Below are positions 8,825-16,860 of a stretch of DNA of 64,000 nt, piece after piece. Position numbers and translations under genes: made by a program. Positions within the stretch are counted from its first letter, which is position 1, and every line of letters begins with the position of its first letter. The notes below the pieces were generated by a model. The model was not told the origin of the DNA, did not search any database, and saw only the letters and a list, made by a program, of their open reading frames with translations. This DNA comes from M55B157 sp965657825. Lineage in GTDB: Bacteria; Actinomycetota; Actinomycetes; S36-B12. Where the stretch lies: contig CBFHQG010000003.1 of NCBI GenBank assembly GCA_965657825.1, positions 1 through 64,000 on the forward strand, read 5' to 3'.

Positions 8825-9883
8825 TCATCGATCGAGGTGGCAGACATCGGTGTCGTCCTCCTCCGAAAACTCGACCGTGAGCCAATACACGCCACTCGAG
8901 CGGTTGAGGATGCGTGCGCGCTGGGTGTGTCGCTGTAATTGCTCGGCGTACCGTCGGGGATCGGTTTCGGCGAGTGCAGGCTCAGGGATCGACATCTCCG
9001 GCAGGAGTTCGTCGAGCCACTCGGACTGGCTGCGCACACATCCGGCAGGCTGAGTGGCCGCGGCACACGCATCCAACGCCACGTGCGCGGTGATATTCAT
9101 CGAACCGTCGGGGATGGGCCAGTGCGTTGCACCATTCGAGTATCCGGTGATGCTGCCAGCGTCATAGCGTCCCGACTCACGTTCGGTGCGCAGGTGCGCG
9201 TAGTCGATCGCCAGCGCAGCACCGGACCGGATCGCGGCGCAGACCGCACGCCATGCTGCATCTCGATGCAGGCCTACCTCGGCGCGGTCACGCACCGGAC
9301 CCCACCAGCGGTCCAACCATCTCCCCGCATCCGTGTCCGAGCCCACCGGATCACCCAGGGTCTCCAGCCCGGTGCGTGGGTCCACGAGGATCTCGCGCAC
9401 CACATCCTGCTGATCTCGTGCGACGACATCGATGGGGAGGTCGTCGAGCCATTCGTGCGCGAGCACGACCCCGGTGACACCGTCAGGCCAGGTCGAACTC
9501 AAGGCCTTTGGTGCCTCACCGGTGATCCAGGAGATCTCGTCGGGCAATCCGGCCGGTCGCTCCCGCACGTCGACCCCGGTGAGTCGATAGTCGTGTCCAT
9601 TCAGGAGTTGATGCAGCGACAGGAGTAGTTCCCCTGATCCTGCGCCGATGTCGACCACGTCGACGATCCGATCCTCCGTCCACCGCTCGGCGATGCGCCG
9701 GATCCATCTGGCGAGAGCCTCGGCAAGCAGACCGGTCTGCGCCTCGGTCGCAAAGTGCTGATGCGGCCTCTCTCGGAGGTAGAACCCCTGGGGACCCAGA
9801 TTCGCGTCATTCCAGGCTCGCGACCAGGTCGGAAGTCCAAGGGGGTGGTGCGGTGGGGATTGCCGTGCCCTGATGTCGGTCAT
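8825..9883 (-). CDS. SAM-dependent methyltransferase, MidA/NDUFAF7 family
   Basis: A 352-residue class I methyltransferase of the COG1565 family, whose eukaryotic relative NDUFAF7/MidA methylates an arginine in the complex I 49-kDa (NuoD) subunit. The SAM loop is VDIGAGSGELLLSL (about residues 73-86), and the family-typical AHEWLDDLPIDVV follows. The ATG at 9883 overlaps the stop of the PH-domain gene as ATGA. A lone NuoD-like gene lies about 2 kb away on the other strand, which makes a substrate link worth considering, though this is speculative. Bacterial members have no settled function. Confidence 0.8.
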   Translation of the reverse strand: MTDIRARQSPPHHPLGLPTWSRAWNDANLGPQGFYLRERPHQHFATEAQTGLLAEALARWIRRIAERWTEDRIVDVVDIGAGSGELLLSLHQLLNGHDYRLTGVDVRERPAGLPDEISWITGEAPKALSSTWPDGVTGVVLAHEWLDDLPIDVVARDQQDVVREILVDPRTGLETLGDPVGSDTDAGRWLDRWWGPVRDRAEVGLHRDAAWRAVCAAIRSGAALAIDYAHLRTERESGRYDAGSITGYSNGATHWPIPDGSMNITAHVALDACAAATQPAGCVRSQSEWLDELLPEMSIPEPALAETDPRRYAEQLQRHTQRARILNRSSGVYWLTVEFSEEDDTDVCHLDR

Positions 9884-11370
9884 GGTCGATGCAGGCGTGC
9901 CAGGCGGGCCCGATCGGCCTGGGCATCGGCGAGTCCGCGCGCAGTGGGCAGATCGACCTGCAACGCCGACAGGCTCACCGGGCCGGGCGCGACGTCGAAG
10001 GCGACGGTCGCGAGACGCAGGGCACGTTGCCACGGACCCTGCATGACACGCACCGATTGATTGCGCGCATGGGGGGCGAGACTGATCCGGCGGGTGATGC
10101 GGCCAGTACGCGTGGCAATGACCTGTTCGGTGGCGGCCCACGCCAGAAACGCCCACTGGAACGGCTCGCGCCAGCGGGCGCGACGTGGTGCGCTCACCCA
10201 CGGCAGGTCATCGACGGTGACCCCGGGAAGCACCTGTTCGATGATCGCGAGAGCTTCATCGCGCGGGGCGACGGGAAGCAGCACAGCCCGGCCGGTCTCC
10301 TGACCTTCACCGCCGACCCCGGCCACGGTGAGTTGGACCCGCACCCAGTGAAAGCGCCGCCACAGCAGGGGCGCCACGATCTCCACCGCCTGGATGCGCC
10401 CCACCGGCACTGTGCGGGTCTGGGTCTGTAGCAGCCCATTCCGCAGACGCAGCCCATCTCGCGTGCGCGAGAGCTGGAAGTTCGAATAGGTGAAGAACTC
10501 GCTGATAATCGCGAACAGCGGCACACCACCGGTGATGAGCGCGACGGCAAGCGACGCGACACCCTGGGTCCGGATGGTGAACAGGATGAACAGCACCGTC
10601 AGGATGAACAGGGTCACCGTGGTCGTGCGCAGCAGCAGCGAACCGAACAGCCGCCCGGTTGGCACACTGGCCAACAGTTCGCCATCCATCTGGTTCGCCA
10701 GGTTGGGTAGTGCGGCCTGGTCGTGTTCGCCGTCGTCGACACCTGCTATCGCAGCACCCTCAGGGTTCGTGCGCAGTGCCGCTTTCGCCAGAATCGTCAC
10801 GCGCAGATCCTCCGCCTGACTCTTCGTCAGATAGCGCAGCACGGCACGCGAATCACCGGCACCAGCCACCTCGATGCGCACTTCGACGAACCCGAGCAGG
10901 CGCGCGATCAGTGGCGAAACAGCATCGACGCTCTGCAGACGGGACAGTTGCAGCCGCCGAGCCTGGCGCTGGAAGATTCCTGAATCGACATGCAGGTCGC
11001 CGTCGGCGTCGAGGTAATACGTCAGCTTCTGCCACGACCACCAGCCGAATCCTGCTGCGACCGCCGCGATGACGATGGTCGCGATCGCGGCACCGATCGC
11101 CGCGGGCAACCCGATGTCCTCCCAGAGCCCACCGAGTGGGAGCAGCATGCCGATATAGACCGCGGGCACGATGCGCGCGGCGAGCACGATCGGGGATGCC
11201 GGGTGCGTGCGCCGCGGGATCGACAGGTCCATCAGCGCAGCCGGTGCGTACGCGGTCCGTGGATCAGGGGGCGGCGCATCGCCGGGCGGCGGGACATGCT
11301 CGAGCAGTGGGTGCGTTTCGTCCTGCTCAGACTGACCCGGTTGCGAATGCTCGGGGAACTGCCCGGTCAC
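9880..11370 (-). CDS. PH-domain membrane protein, YdbT-like
   Basis: A 496-residue integral membrane protein with repeated bacterial PH (bPH_2/DUF304) domains, each following a pair of membrane helices. The first helix pair starts near residue 49 (IVLAARIVPAVYIGMLLPLG), followed by a PH domain. The second pair is near 215-275, followed by another PH domain, and a third PH-like stretch ends the protein. Bacillus YdbT has the same layout and works with YdbS in resistance to bacteriocins of related strains. The GTG start at 11370 overlaps the stop of the YdbS-like gene as GTGA, so the pair is probably made together. A function here is unproven. Confidence 0.8.
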   Translation of the reverse strand: MTGQFPEHSQPGQSEQDETHPLLEHVPPPGDAPPPDPRTAYAPAALMDLSIPRRTHPASPIVLAARIVPAVYIGMLLPLGGLWEDIGLPAAIGAAIATIVIAAVAAGFGWWSWQKLTYYLDADGDLHVDSGIFQRQARRLQLSRLQSVDAVSPLIARLLGFVEVRIEVAGAGDSRAVLRYLTKSQAEDLRVTILAKAALRTNPEGAAIAGVDDGEHDQAALPNLANQMDGELLASVPTGRLFGSLLLRTTTVTLFILTVLFILFTIRTQGVASLAVALITGGVPLFAIISEFFTYSNFQLSRTRDGLRLRNGLLQTQTRTVPVGRIQAVEIVAPLLWRRFHWVRVQLTVAGVGGEGQETGRAVLLPVAPRDEALAIIEQVLPGVTVDDLPWVSAPRRARWREPFQWAFLAWAATEQVIATRTGRITRRISLAPHARNQSVRVMQGPWQRALRLATVAFDVAPGPVSLSALQVDLPTARGLADAQADRARLARLHRP

Positions 11371-11879
11371 ATGCCTGCCGATCGCTCCTCGCCGCGTGCG
11401 GCGAGCCGATCCCGCAGAGCCGCCGCCTCGTCGGGAGGCAGGCCGGGGATCGCGGCGTCGGTGGTGGCTGCCGCGGTGTGCAACTGAACGGTCGCGATAC
11501 CCAGCCAACGATCGATCGGCCCCGCGGTGAGGTCGACCATCTGCATGCGGCCATAGGGCACGATGACCAACCGGCGGATGAGGATGCCGCTGACCACCAG
11601 CAGATCCGTCTCGCGTTCGGCATAGCCATAGGACCGCACCCGCCGGCCGATCAACCACCACGCCCAGATGAATCCGACGACGACGACGGCCGTCGCGATC
11701 GCGGCCACCCAGGTGGGGATCGGTGGGATCAGCCAGAGAGCGATCAGCAACGCGACCTCGAACAGGGTGCCGAAGACAAGCGTGATGCGTCGGGCGGTGA
11801 TGAGCTTGGGCGACACCCGCACCCAGTTCTCCTGCGGTGGGGCGAAGGCCTCATCAACCTCGTGCACGTGGGAACTCAC
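11367..11879 (-). CDS. PH-domain membrane protein, YdbS-like
   Basis: A 170-residue protein with two membrane helices (about residues 30-50 and 57-77) and one bPH_2 domain containing YAERETDLLVVSGILIRR and VPYGRMQMVDL. It has the size and layout of YdbS and is coupled to the larger YdbT-like gene by a GTGA overlap. It starts with GTG at 11879. The 144 bases upstream, towards the NuoD-like gene on the other strand, should hold both promoters. It is probably a membrane partner of the YdbT-like protein. Confidence 0.8.
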   Translation of the reverse strand: MSSHVHEVDEAFAPPQENWVRVSPKLITARRITLVFGTLFEVALLIALWLIPPIPTWVAAIATAVVVVGFIWAWWLIGRRVRSYGYAERETDLLVVSGILIRRLVIVPYGRMQMVDLTAGPIDRWLGIATVQLHTAAATTDAAIPGLPPDEAAALRDRLAARGEERSAGM

Positions 11880-11884
11880 CTTCT

Positions 11885-11912
11885 TACTCTGTCATGCCTA
11901 CTCTGTCGTGCC
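11885..11912. repeat. Two tandem 14-bp repeats in a divergent intergenic region
   Basis: TACTCTGTCATGCC is followed directly by TACTCTGTCGTGCC, with one mismatch. The pair lies 6-33 bases upstream of the ydbS-like start and about 110 bases upstream of the NuoD-like start. It could be a regulator site or simply a replication-slippage duplication. Confidence 0.55.
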
Positions 11913-12023
11913 TGCCTCGCACATCCACCGTGCCTTCATGGCAGGGTGGGCCCGTGTCCGCTGCACCTCCCTCCGATGGCCCCCGAGGCCTCAGGACTCA
12001 GGACTGACGAGGTGACGACCGAG

Positions 12024-13157
12024 ATGCAGGTCATCGGCATCGGTGCCGCCCCCGCCGACATCACCCTCGACCTCGGCGAACTGCACCCCAGCGCCCATGG
12101 CGGGATGCGTGTCCGCTGCTCTTTCACTGATGTTTCTCAGACCGGATCGGTCCGAGTCGCGACGGCTGAACCGTTACCCGGCCTGCTGCACCGCGGGGCC
12201 GAGAAACTGCTCGAGGTGCGCGACTACCGAGCCGGTCTCATGCTCGCCAACCGTCACGACTGGCTGTCTGCGGTGACCAGCGAGGTGACGATGGCCCTCG
12301 CCGTCGAAGAGTTGCTGGGGTTGACTCCCCCGCCGCGGGCGACATGGTTGCGCACCGCGCTGTGCGAGATGAACCGCGTGATGGCCGGGCTGTTGCATCT
12401 GATCGGTGCCGCCACGCTGCCAGGGCGCGGGGTGAGCGCCGCGGAGGTTCCTGGTTTGGCTGCCCGCGAGGCGTGGCAGCACGCACTGGATCGCATCAGC
12501 GGGGGCCGGATCCACGCGATGGTCACCCGCATCGGCGGGCTGGCCAATGACGCGCCGGATGGTTGGGTCGACGACGTGCGCGCTGCGGTCGCGGCGACGC
12601 GGCAGCAACTACCGGAGTTGGCTGAATTAGCGGTCGCGGCAGTATCCGGCGACAGCGTCGCGGTGCTGTCCCATGAGGATGCGGTGGCGTACTCGGTGAG
12701 CGGTCCGGTGGCACGCGCGAGTGGTTTCGACCTCGACCTGCGCCGTGACTCCCCGTCCCTTGCCTATGCCGACCTCGCCGATGTGCTGCGGGTCGCGGTC
12801 GGCACCGCGGGTGATGCTGCGGCGAGGTACGCGGTGCTCGCCGAACAGATCGGCTACGACCTCGACCTGATCGAGGCGTGCCTGGAGCGGCTACCCGACG
12901 GTGAGGTGAACGTGCAATTGCCCAAGGTCGTGCGCGCCCCGGTGGGCACCGCGTACGCCTGGCTGGAGGCGGCCACGGGGATCAACGGGGTGCTCGTGGT
13001 GAGCACCGGGGAGACGACACCGTGGCGCGTACGGCTACGCACCGCGTCGTATGCGAATGTGCAGGCGATGAGTGCTGCGCTCCCGGGCACCGCGCTCGGC
13101 GACCTGCCGGGCGCGATCGGGTCGTTCTTGTTCATCGTCGGCGACCTCGACCACTAA
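12024..13157 (+). CDS. Orphan NuoD/49-kDa-like protein
   Basis: A 377-residue homologue of NADH-quinone oxidoreductase subunit D (related to the [NiFe]-hydrogenase large subunit), standing alone without other nuo genes. Family landmarks are LHPSAHGGMRV (the HPSTHG region with its His kept), LLHRGAEKLLE, YRAGLMLANRHDWLSAV and a TRIGGL segment. By my alignment the conserved Tyr of the quinone site (Tyr87 in Thermus Nqo4, in MDYL) falls on Trp in HDWL. No hydrogenase Cys ligands are seen. It is likely not a catalytic complex I subunit; some actinobacteria carry such paralogues with unknown role. The ATG at 12024 has GAGGTGA 7 bases upstream; a GTG at 12012 is less well placed. Confidence 0.75.
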   Translation: MQVIGIGAAPADITLDLGELHPSAHGGMRVRCSFTDVSQTGSVRVATAEPLPGLLHRGAEKLLEVRDYRAGLMLANRHDWLSAVTSEVTMALAVEELLGLTPPPRATWLRTALCEMNRVMAGLLHLIGAATLPGRGVSAAEVPGLAAREAWQHALDRISGGRIHAMVTRIGGLANDAPDGWVDDVRAAVAATRQQLPELAELAVAAVSGDSVAVLSHEDAVAYSVSGPVARASGFDLDLRRDSPSLAYADLADVLRVAVGTAGDAAARYAVLAEQIGYDLDLIEACLERLPDGEVNVQLPKVVRAPVGTAYAWLEAATGINGVLVVSTGETTPWRVRLRTASYANVQAMSAALPGTALGDLPGAIGSFLFIVGDLDH

Positions 13158-13175
13158 CGAAGGCTGGTCGTCACA

Positions 13176-13233
13176 GAGAACGACGCCTAACCGGACTAAC
13201 TCACCGCCCTTAATCCGGTTTACCGTCGTTCTC
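13176..13233. terminator. Inverted repeat between convergent genes; copy A of a dispersed repeat
   Basis: A 10-bp arm GAGAACGACG (13176-13185) pairs with CGTCGTTCTC (13224-13233), and an inner arm AACCGGA pairs with TCCGGTT. It lies in the 90-base gap between the NuoD-like gene and the Pmp-like gene and probably serves as a bidirectional terminator. Its terminal blocks, ACCGGACTAAC and CGTCGTTCTCG, recur at 43994-44038 with the same 23-base spacing. Confidence 0.75.
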
Positions 13234-13247
13234 GCAGGCCTCACCGC

Positions 13248-16019
13248 TCAACGGGGGCGGATGATCACCCGGTTGGACTTCACGTCACTGTCGATGCCCC
13301 GGAAATACACGTACACCTTCTTGCCCGTGCGCCGCTCCCAGGTGAAATCACCCTCAGCATTGACCGTCACGCGAGATACACCCTCCGTGTACGACGTCTG
13401 CCCGGGGAACTTCACCCACGGCGCCACCTGCTCCCCCGCCATGCCCGTCGTCTCACCGGACACGATCACCCCGGGACGACCCCGCACCTCTCCTCGAGTG
13501 CCGGTGATGAGGATCGACTTCTCCACCGGCGGCGCTTCCGGGGTGAACGGTGCACTCGGTGCCGAGAAGGCACCCCAGCCCGCACCACTCAACGCCCGCA
13601 CCGCCACCGTGTACTCGGTGCCATTGGTCAACCCAGTGATCACACACGGAGAAGAAGCACTCAGACACGTTTGCCCACCAGGAGACACCACCGCCTGGAA
13701 CGTCGAAACCGGGAACGACCCACTCGACGCCGACGGCGACCAGGTGATCGTCGCCTCACCATCACGCGCCGTGCCAGAAACACTCAACGGAGCCGACGGC
13801 GGAATCACCGGAGCCGGCGGTGAAGGCTTCGCCGAGTTCAACACCGCACCCAATACCGCAGGAGACCCACGCGTCGCCCCCAACTGATCCACGTCATACG
13901 GCACAGGAAGTCGCGTCGTCAGGAAGTTCTCGACGATCACCGGGGAATTCCATGCGGGACGTGCTGTGGGCAGGAAGTAGGCCCCATCAGCCCCAATGCG
14001 GGGCCCCCCGTTGTCACCAAGGGCACCCAGCAGCGGATTCCCGAAGATTGGGGAGTAGCTGTCATCCTTTACCTTGATAGCCGCAAAAGATGTCACCGAT
14101 GACGTCACCAAGGTGACACTGTCGTCACTGGTGGGGCCCCCAAGGTCACTAGCCGTATCGTCGTCCACCGTGTTGTTCCAGAGCACTGAGTTCACCACAT
14201 ATGCCAGATTCACGCTTTCAGAGAAGAAGATGCCAGCCCCATCATCGACTCCCCGCGAAGTATCCAGCAGGGAATTATCCGTCACCGTCACATACGACAA
14301 CTGAAATACAAAGGGTTCGGGATACGTGCCTGTGGGCGGATGCAGCTCCATCCCCCAGTAGGCGCCAGCTCCGTGCTGGGTTGCCCTATTCCCGGAAATC
14401 GTCGAGTTGTAAAGGAACGCCTCGTATGACGGAGTGATTCCGACTCCACCGACCGCCTGGATTCCTCCCCCCGTGTAGGGAGCGGTGTCGTCACCGTTTG
14501 CGATGAACGAGGAGTTGTTAATTTTCATGTCGTCTGGATAGGGAATCTGCGCGTATAGACCAGCCCCCTTGATCTTCGCATCATTCCCCACGAAAGCAGT
14601 TCCGCTGACATTCAGGGAACGGGGTGTAGATGTGTCATCTCTGGCGAAGGCGATCCCACCCCCCTTGACCGCGTAGTTATTCGCAAAGTAGGACTCTTCG
14701 ATTTCAAGGTCCCCGTTTATTGCGGATATCGCGCCGCCCACGGCTGTGTCGTCTCCTGACGTCACCCGATTGCCTACGAATGTCGAGCCATGTATGCGGT
14801 TGCCTTGGGAGCTGAAGACAGCTAGGGCTCCGCCACTTTGTCCTGCGGTGTTGTTAAGGAAGGTCGCACCCGTCTGGGCATACCCCACCGCGATGTCGAT
14901 GTCCGAACCCGGGAACAAAAAGATCGCGCCCCCGACATAATCGGCGTGGTTTGCTTCAAAAACGGTTTCGTTTCCTTGATACCCGTATATGTTCACCTCT
15001 GCATCGCTCGCTGAGATCGCACCACCCGAACTAAAACTGGGTGAAGCACCATTACTGGCAACGTTCGCGGTGAATGCAGAGTTGAAGATTAATAGGTCTC
15101 GATCCGTCACGTTGACAGCGCCGCCGGTGGAAGAAGCCCGATTCGAGGAGAATTCCGAAAACGCGAGGATCACGTCGTGATCAGCCGATATCGCTCCACC
15201 GTAAACAGCACTGTTAGCGGTGAACTCCGTATTGTAGATGTCCAACGTGTCACCCTCGCTGTACACGGCACCGCCCTTATCTGACGCCGTGTTCTGCGAA
15301 AAGCTCGAATATTCGATCTCCAATTCCTCAACGGTGTATACCGCACCGCCCTTTACGGCACGATTCCCCATGAAGCGAGAGTTATAGATGAACGTATCAA
15401 CGCCTGTGTAGGCAGCACCGCCCCTACCATCAGCAATGTTTCCAGAGAAAACAGCATCGTAAATGCGGACTTGATCAAGAATATTCGCCCCCTTGGCTCT
15501 AAGTGCGGCGCCGTCACCCGCCACCGTGTCATCTCCGGCGAAGGTCAGCGAGCGGATAATCACACTGTCATCACCAGGGTCCGAGAAGTCGACATCCAGG
15601 TGTCGCAGGGACGTGTCGTCACCGTCCTGGGCGGGCAGCAGGGTGATCGAACTGTCATCACCCATCAGTGTGATGCTGGTGTCGTCGAGAAAGAGTGTCT
15701 GCGACAACCGGAACCCCGATGTCCCGGTGATGCAGATGATGTCGCCATCCACGCTCGAGGTGATCGCCGCCTGCAACGTCGTATCGTCATCGACATAGGT
15801 CTTCACACCGGGCACATCTTCACAGCCAGACAGCGTCACCGGCGGCGCCAGACCGTTGCGCGTCCCCACCTGACCGCCACCGGGGGCGGCATACGTGGGC
15901 TGCGGCCGCAGAGCGCCCAGATACGTGCCCAGCAAACTCGCGGTAGCCACCAGCGACACCGCCGCCATCCGCTGACCACGGCGACGTCGAACCTGGCGGG
16001 GGGAACCAGGACTACTCAC
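13248..16019 (-). CDS. Secreted Pmp-like right-handed beta-helix protein with Fn3 domain
   Basis: A 923-residue secreted protein. A signal peptide covers about residues 1-44 (RRRRGQR, hydrophobic core, TYAAP). A long repeat region (about 45-690) is a predicted beta-helix. Its centre carries chlamydial-Pmp-type pairs of FxxN and GGA motifs, for example FMGNRAVKGGAVY, FSQNTASDKGGAVY, FTANSAVYGGAI and FLNNTAGQSGGAL. A fibronectin type III domain follows (about 735-825). A C-terminal domain ends the protein (ITGTRGEVRGRPGV ... YVYFRGIDSDVKSNRVI), a type I recognise from actinobacterial surface proteins. No LPXTG or membrane anchor is seen. Asp-Asp-Thr/Ser occurs twelve times. Composition drops in the repeats (27 G+C of 60 bases at 14941-15000). 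Likely an adhesin or cell-surface protein. The GTG start has GAGGAG upstream. Confidence 0.83.
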   Translation of the reverse strand: MSSPGSPRQVRRRRGQRMAAVSLVATASLLGTYLGALRPQPTYAAPGGGQVGTRNGLAPPVTLSGCEDVPGVKTYVDDDTTLQAAITSSVDGDIICITGTSGFRLSQTLFLDDTSITLMGDDSSITLLPAQDGDDTSLRHLDVDFSDPGDDSVIIRSLTFAGDDTVAGDGAALRAKGANILDQVRIYDAVFSGNIADGRGGAAYTGVDTFIYNSRFMGNRAVKGGAVYTVEELEIEYSSFSQNTASDKGGAVYSEGDTLDIYNTEFTANSAVYGGAISADHDVILAFSEFSSNRASSTGGAVNVTDRDLLIFNSAFTANVASNGASPSFSSGGAISASDAEVNIYGYQGNETVFEANHADYVGGAIFLFPGSDIDIAVGYAQTGATFLNNTAGQSGGALAVFSSQGNRIHGSTFVGNRVTSGDDTAVGGAISAINGDLEIEESYFANNYAVKGGGIAFARDDTSTPRSLNVSGTAFVGNDAKIKGAGLYAQIPYPDDMKINNSSFIANGDDTAPYTGGGIQAVGGVGITPSYEAFLYNSTISGNRATQHGAGAYWGMELHPPTGTYPEPFVFQLSYVTVTDNSLLDTSRGVDDGAGIFFSESVNLAYVVNSVLWNNTVDDDTASDLGGPTSDDSVTLVTSSVTSFAAIKVKDDSYSPIFGNPLLGALGDNGGPRIGADGAYFLPTARPAWNSPVIVENFLTTRLPVPYDVDQLGATRGSPAVLGAVLNSAKPSPPAPVIPPSAPLSVSGTARDGEATITWSPSASSGSFPVSTFQAVVSPGGQTCLSASSPCVITGLTNGTEYTVAVRALSGAGWGAFSAPSAPFTPEAPPVEKSILITGTRGEVRGRPGVIVSGETTGMAGEQVAPWVKFPGQTSYTEGVSRVTVNAEGDFTWERRTGKKVYVYFRGIDSDVKSNRVIIRPR

Positions 16020-16217
16020 GAGAACTCCTCACAGCGTTGCGCGCAGACTTCAACGTCTGACGATCGCCTTCAACATAGGTGCCACTCCCACGAAACACCT
16101 AGGAAGAATCGACGGAGGACTCTAAATGTGAGGACATCCTCCACATTCCGACCAGACACCGGGCTTGTCACCCCGCATCAGCCACAGCGCACTACCGTGG
16201 AAGCGGAGGTGAGGAAC
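16020..16217. promoter_or_regulatory. Divergent promoter region with inverted repeat
   Basis: The 198 bases between the Pmp-like gene and the response regulator must drive both. An inverted repeat, AATGTGAGGA-CA-TCCT-C-CACATT, lies at 16125-16147, about 70 bases before the regulator start, and could bind a regulator such as the neighbouring LuxR-type protein. Ribosome sites are clear on both sides: GAGGAG before the Pmp-like GTG and GGAGG before the regulator ATG. No confident -35/-10 pair was picked. Confidence 0.5.
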
Positions 16218-16853
16218 ATGCGCGTGATGATCGTCGACGACGACGGCTTCACCCGCATGCTGCTCGGATCAACCGTCCGAGAACTCGGCCACGATGTCGT
16301 CGCCGAAGAAGCCGACGTCACCGCCGGCATGGACGCACTACGCATGACCAAGCCCGAAGCGGCGATCGTCGACCTCGACTTCGGCCATGGACCCTCGGGT
16401 ATCGACCTGGCCCACGGACTCCGCCATCTCAGCCCACACATTGGCATTGTGATCCTCACCGGCTATGCCGATCCGCGGCTGCTCGGCCACACTGGGGACA
16501 TGCCAGCAGGATCGGTGTACCTGGTGAAGCGTTCCGTTCAGGATCCTCATGTTCTCGAGGCCGCACTTCACATCAGCATCGACCCGAAGTCCGCCACGTA
16601 TCTCGAGACACTCCCCACAAGGGAATCCATCGGCAGGAACCGTCGGATCTCCGACAAGCAGGTCGAGGTCATGCGGTTGGTCGCTGACGGCTACACCAAT
16701 ACTGAGATCGCCAAACGCCAGCACATCACCGTGTCCACGGTCGAGAAGGCGATTGCGAGGCTCGCCGATCAGCTCGGTCTCGATACTTCGTCAGAGATGA
16801 ACCACCGGGTACTCATCACCCAGGCCTACTTCCGATTCACCGGTGCGAGGTGA
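16218..16853 (+). CDS. LuxR-type (NarL family) response regulator
   Basis: A 211-residue transcription factor. The receiver domain (about residues 1-125) has the acidic pocket MIVDDD, the probable phospho-acceptor Asp52 in AAIVDLDF, a conserved Thr in VILTGYAD and the Lys in YLVKRS. The C-terminal LuxR helix-turn-helix (about 145-205) contains ISDKQVEVMRLVADGYTNTE. The ATG at 16218 is preceded by a very strong GGAGGTGAGG ribosome site. It is followed 7 bases later by the sensor kinase, so the two form a two-component pair. The divergent Pmp-like gene is the obvious candidate target, which is inference from position. Confidence 0.9.
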   Translation: MRVMIVDDDGFTRMLLGSTVRELGHDVVAEEADVTAGMDALRMTKPEAAIVDLDFGHGPSGIDLAHGLRHLSPHIGIVILTGYADPRLLGHTGDMPAGSVYLVKRSVQDPHVLEAALHISIDPKSATYLETLPTRESIGRNRRISDKQVEVMRLVADGYTNTEIAKRQHITVSTVEKAIARLADQLGLDTSSEMNHRVLITQAYFRFTGAR

Positions 16854-16860
16854 GGCGCCC

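Noticed and set aside
11136..12023. Possible long N-terminal extension of the NuoD-like protein
   Set aside because: The extension is antisense to the PH-domain genes and lacks family similarity. The ATG at 12024 has a good ribosome site and starts the conserved domain.
13248..16019. CRISPR array or simple DNA repeat within the Pmp-like gene
   Set aside because: The repeats are degenerate at DNA level and in frame with protein motifs. There are no constant spacers and no cas genes.
15471..16217. Possible N-terminal extension of the response regulator
   Set aside because: The receiver domain begins exactly at MRVMIVDDD (16218) after a strong ribosome site, and the extension overlaps the Pmp-like gene.
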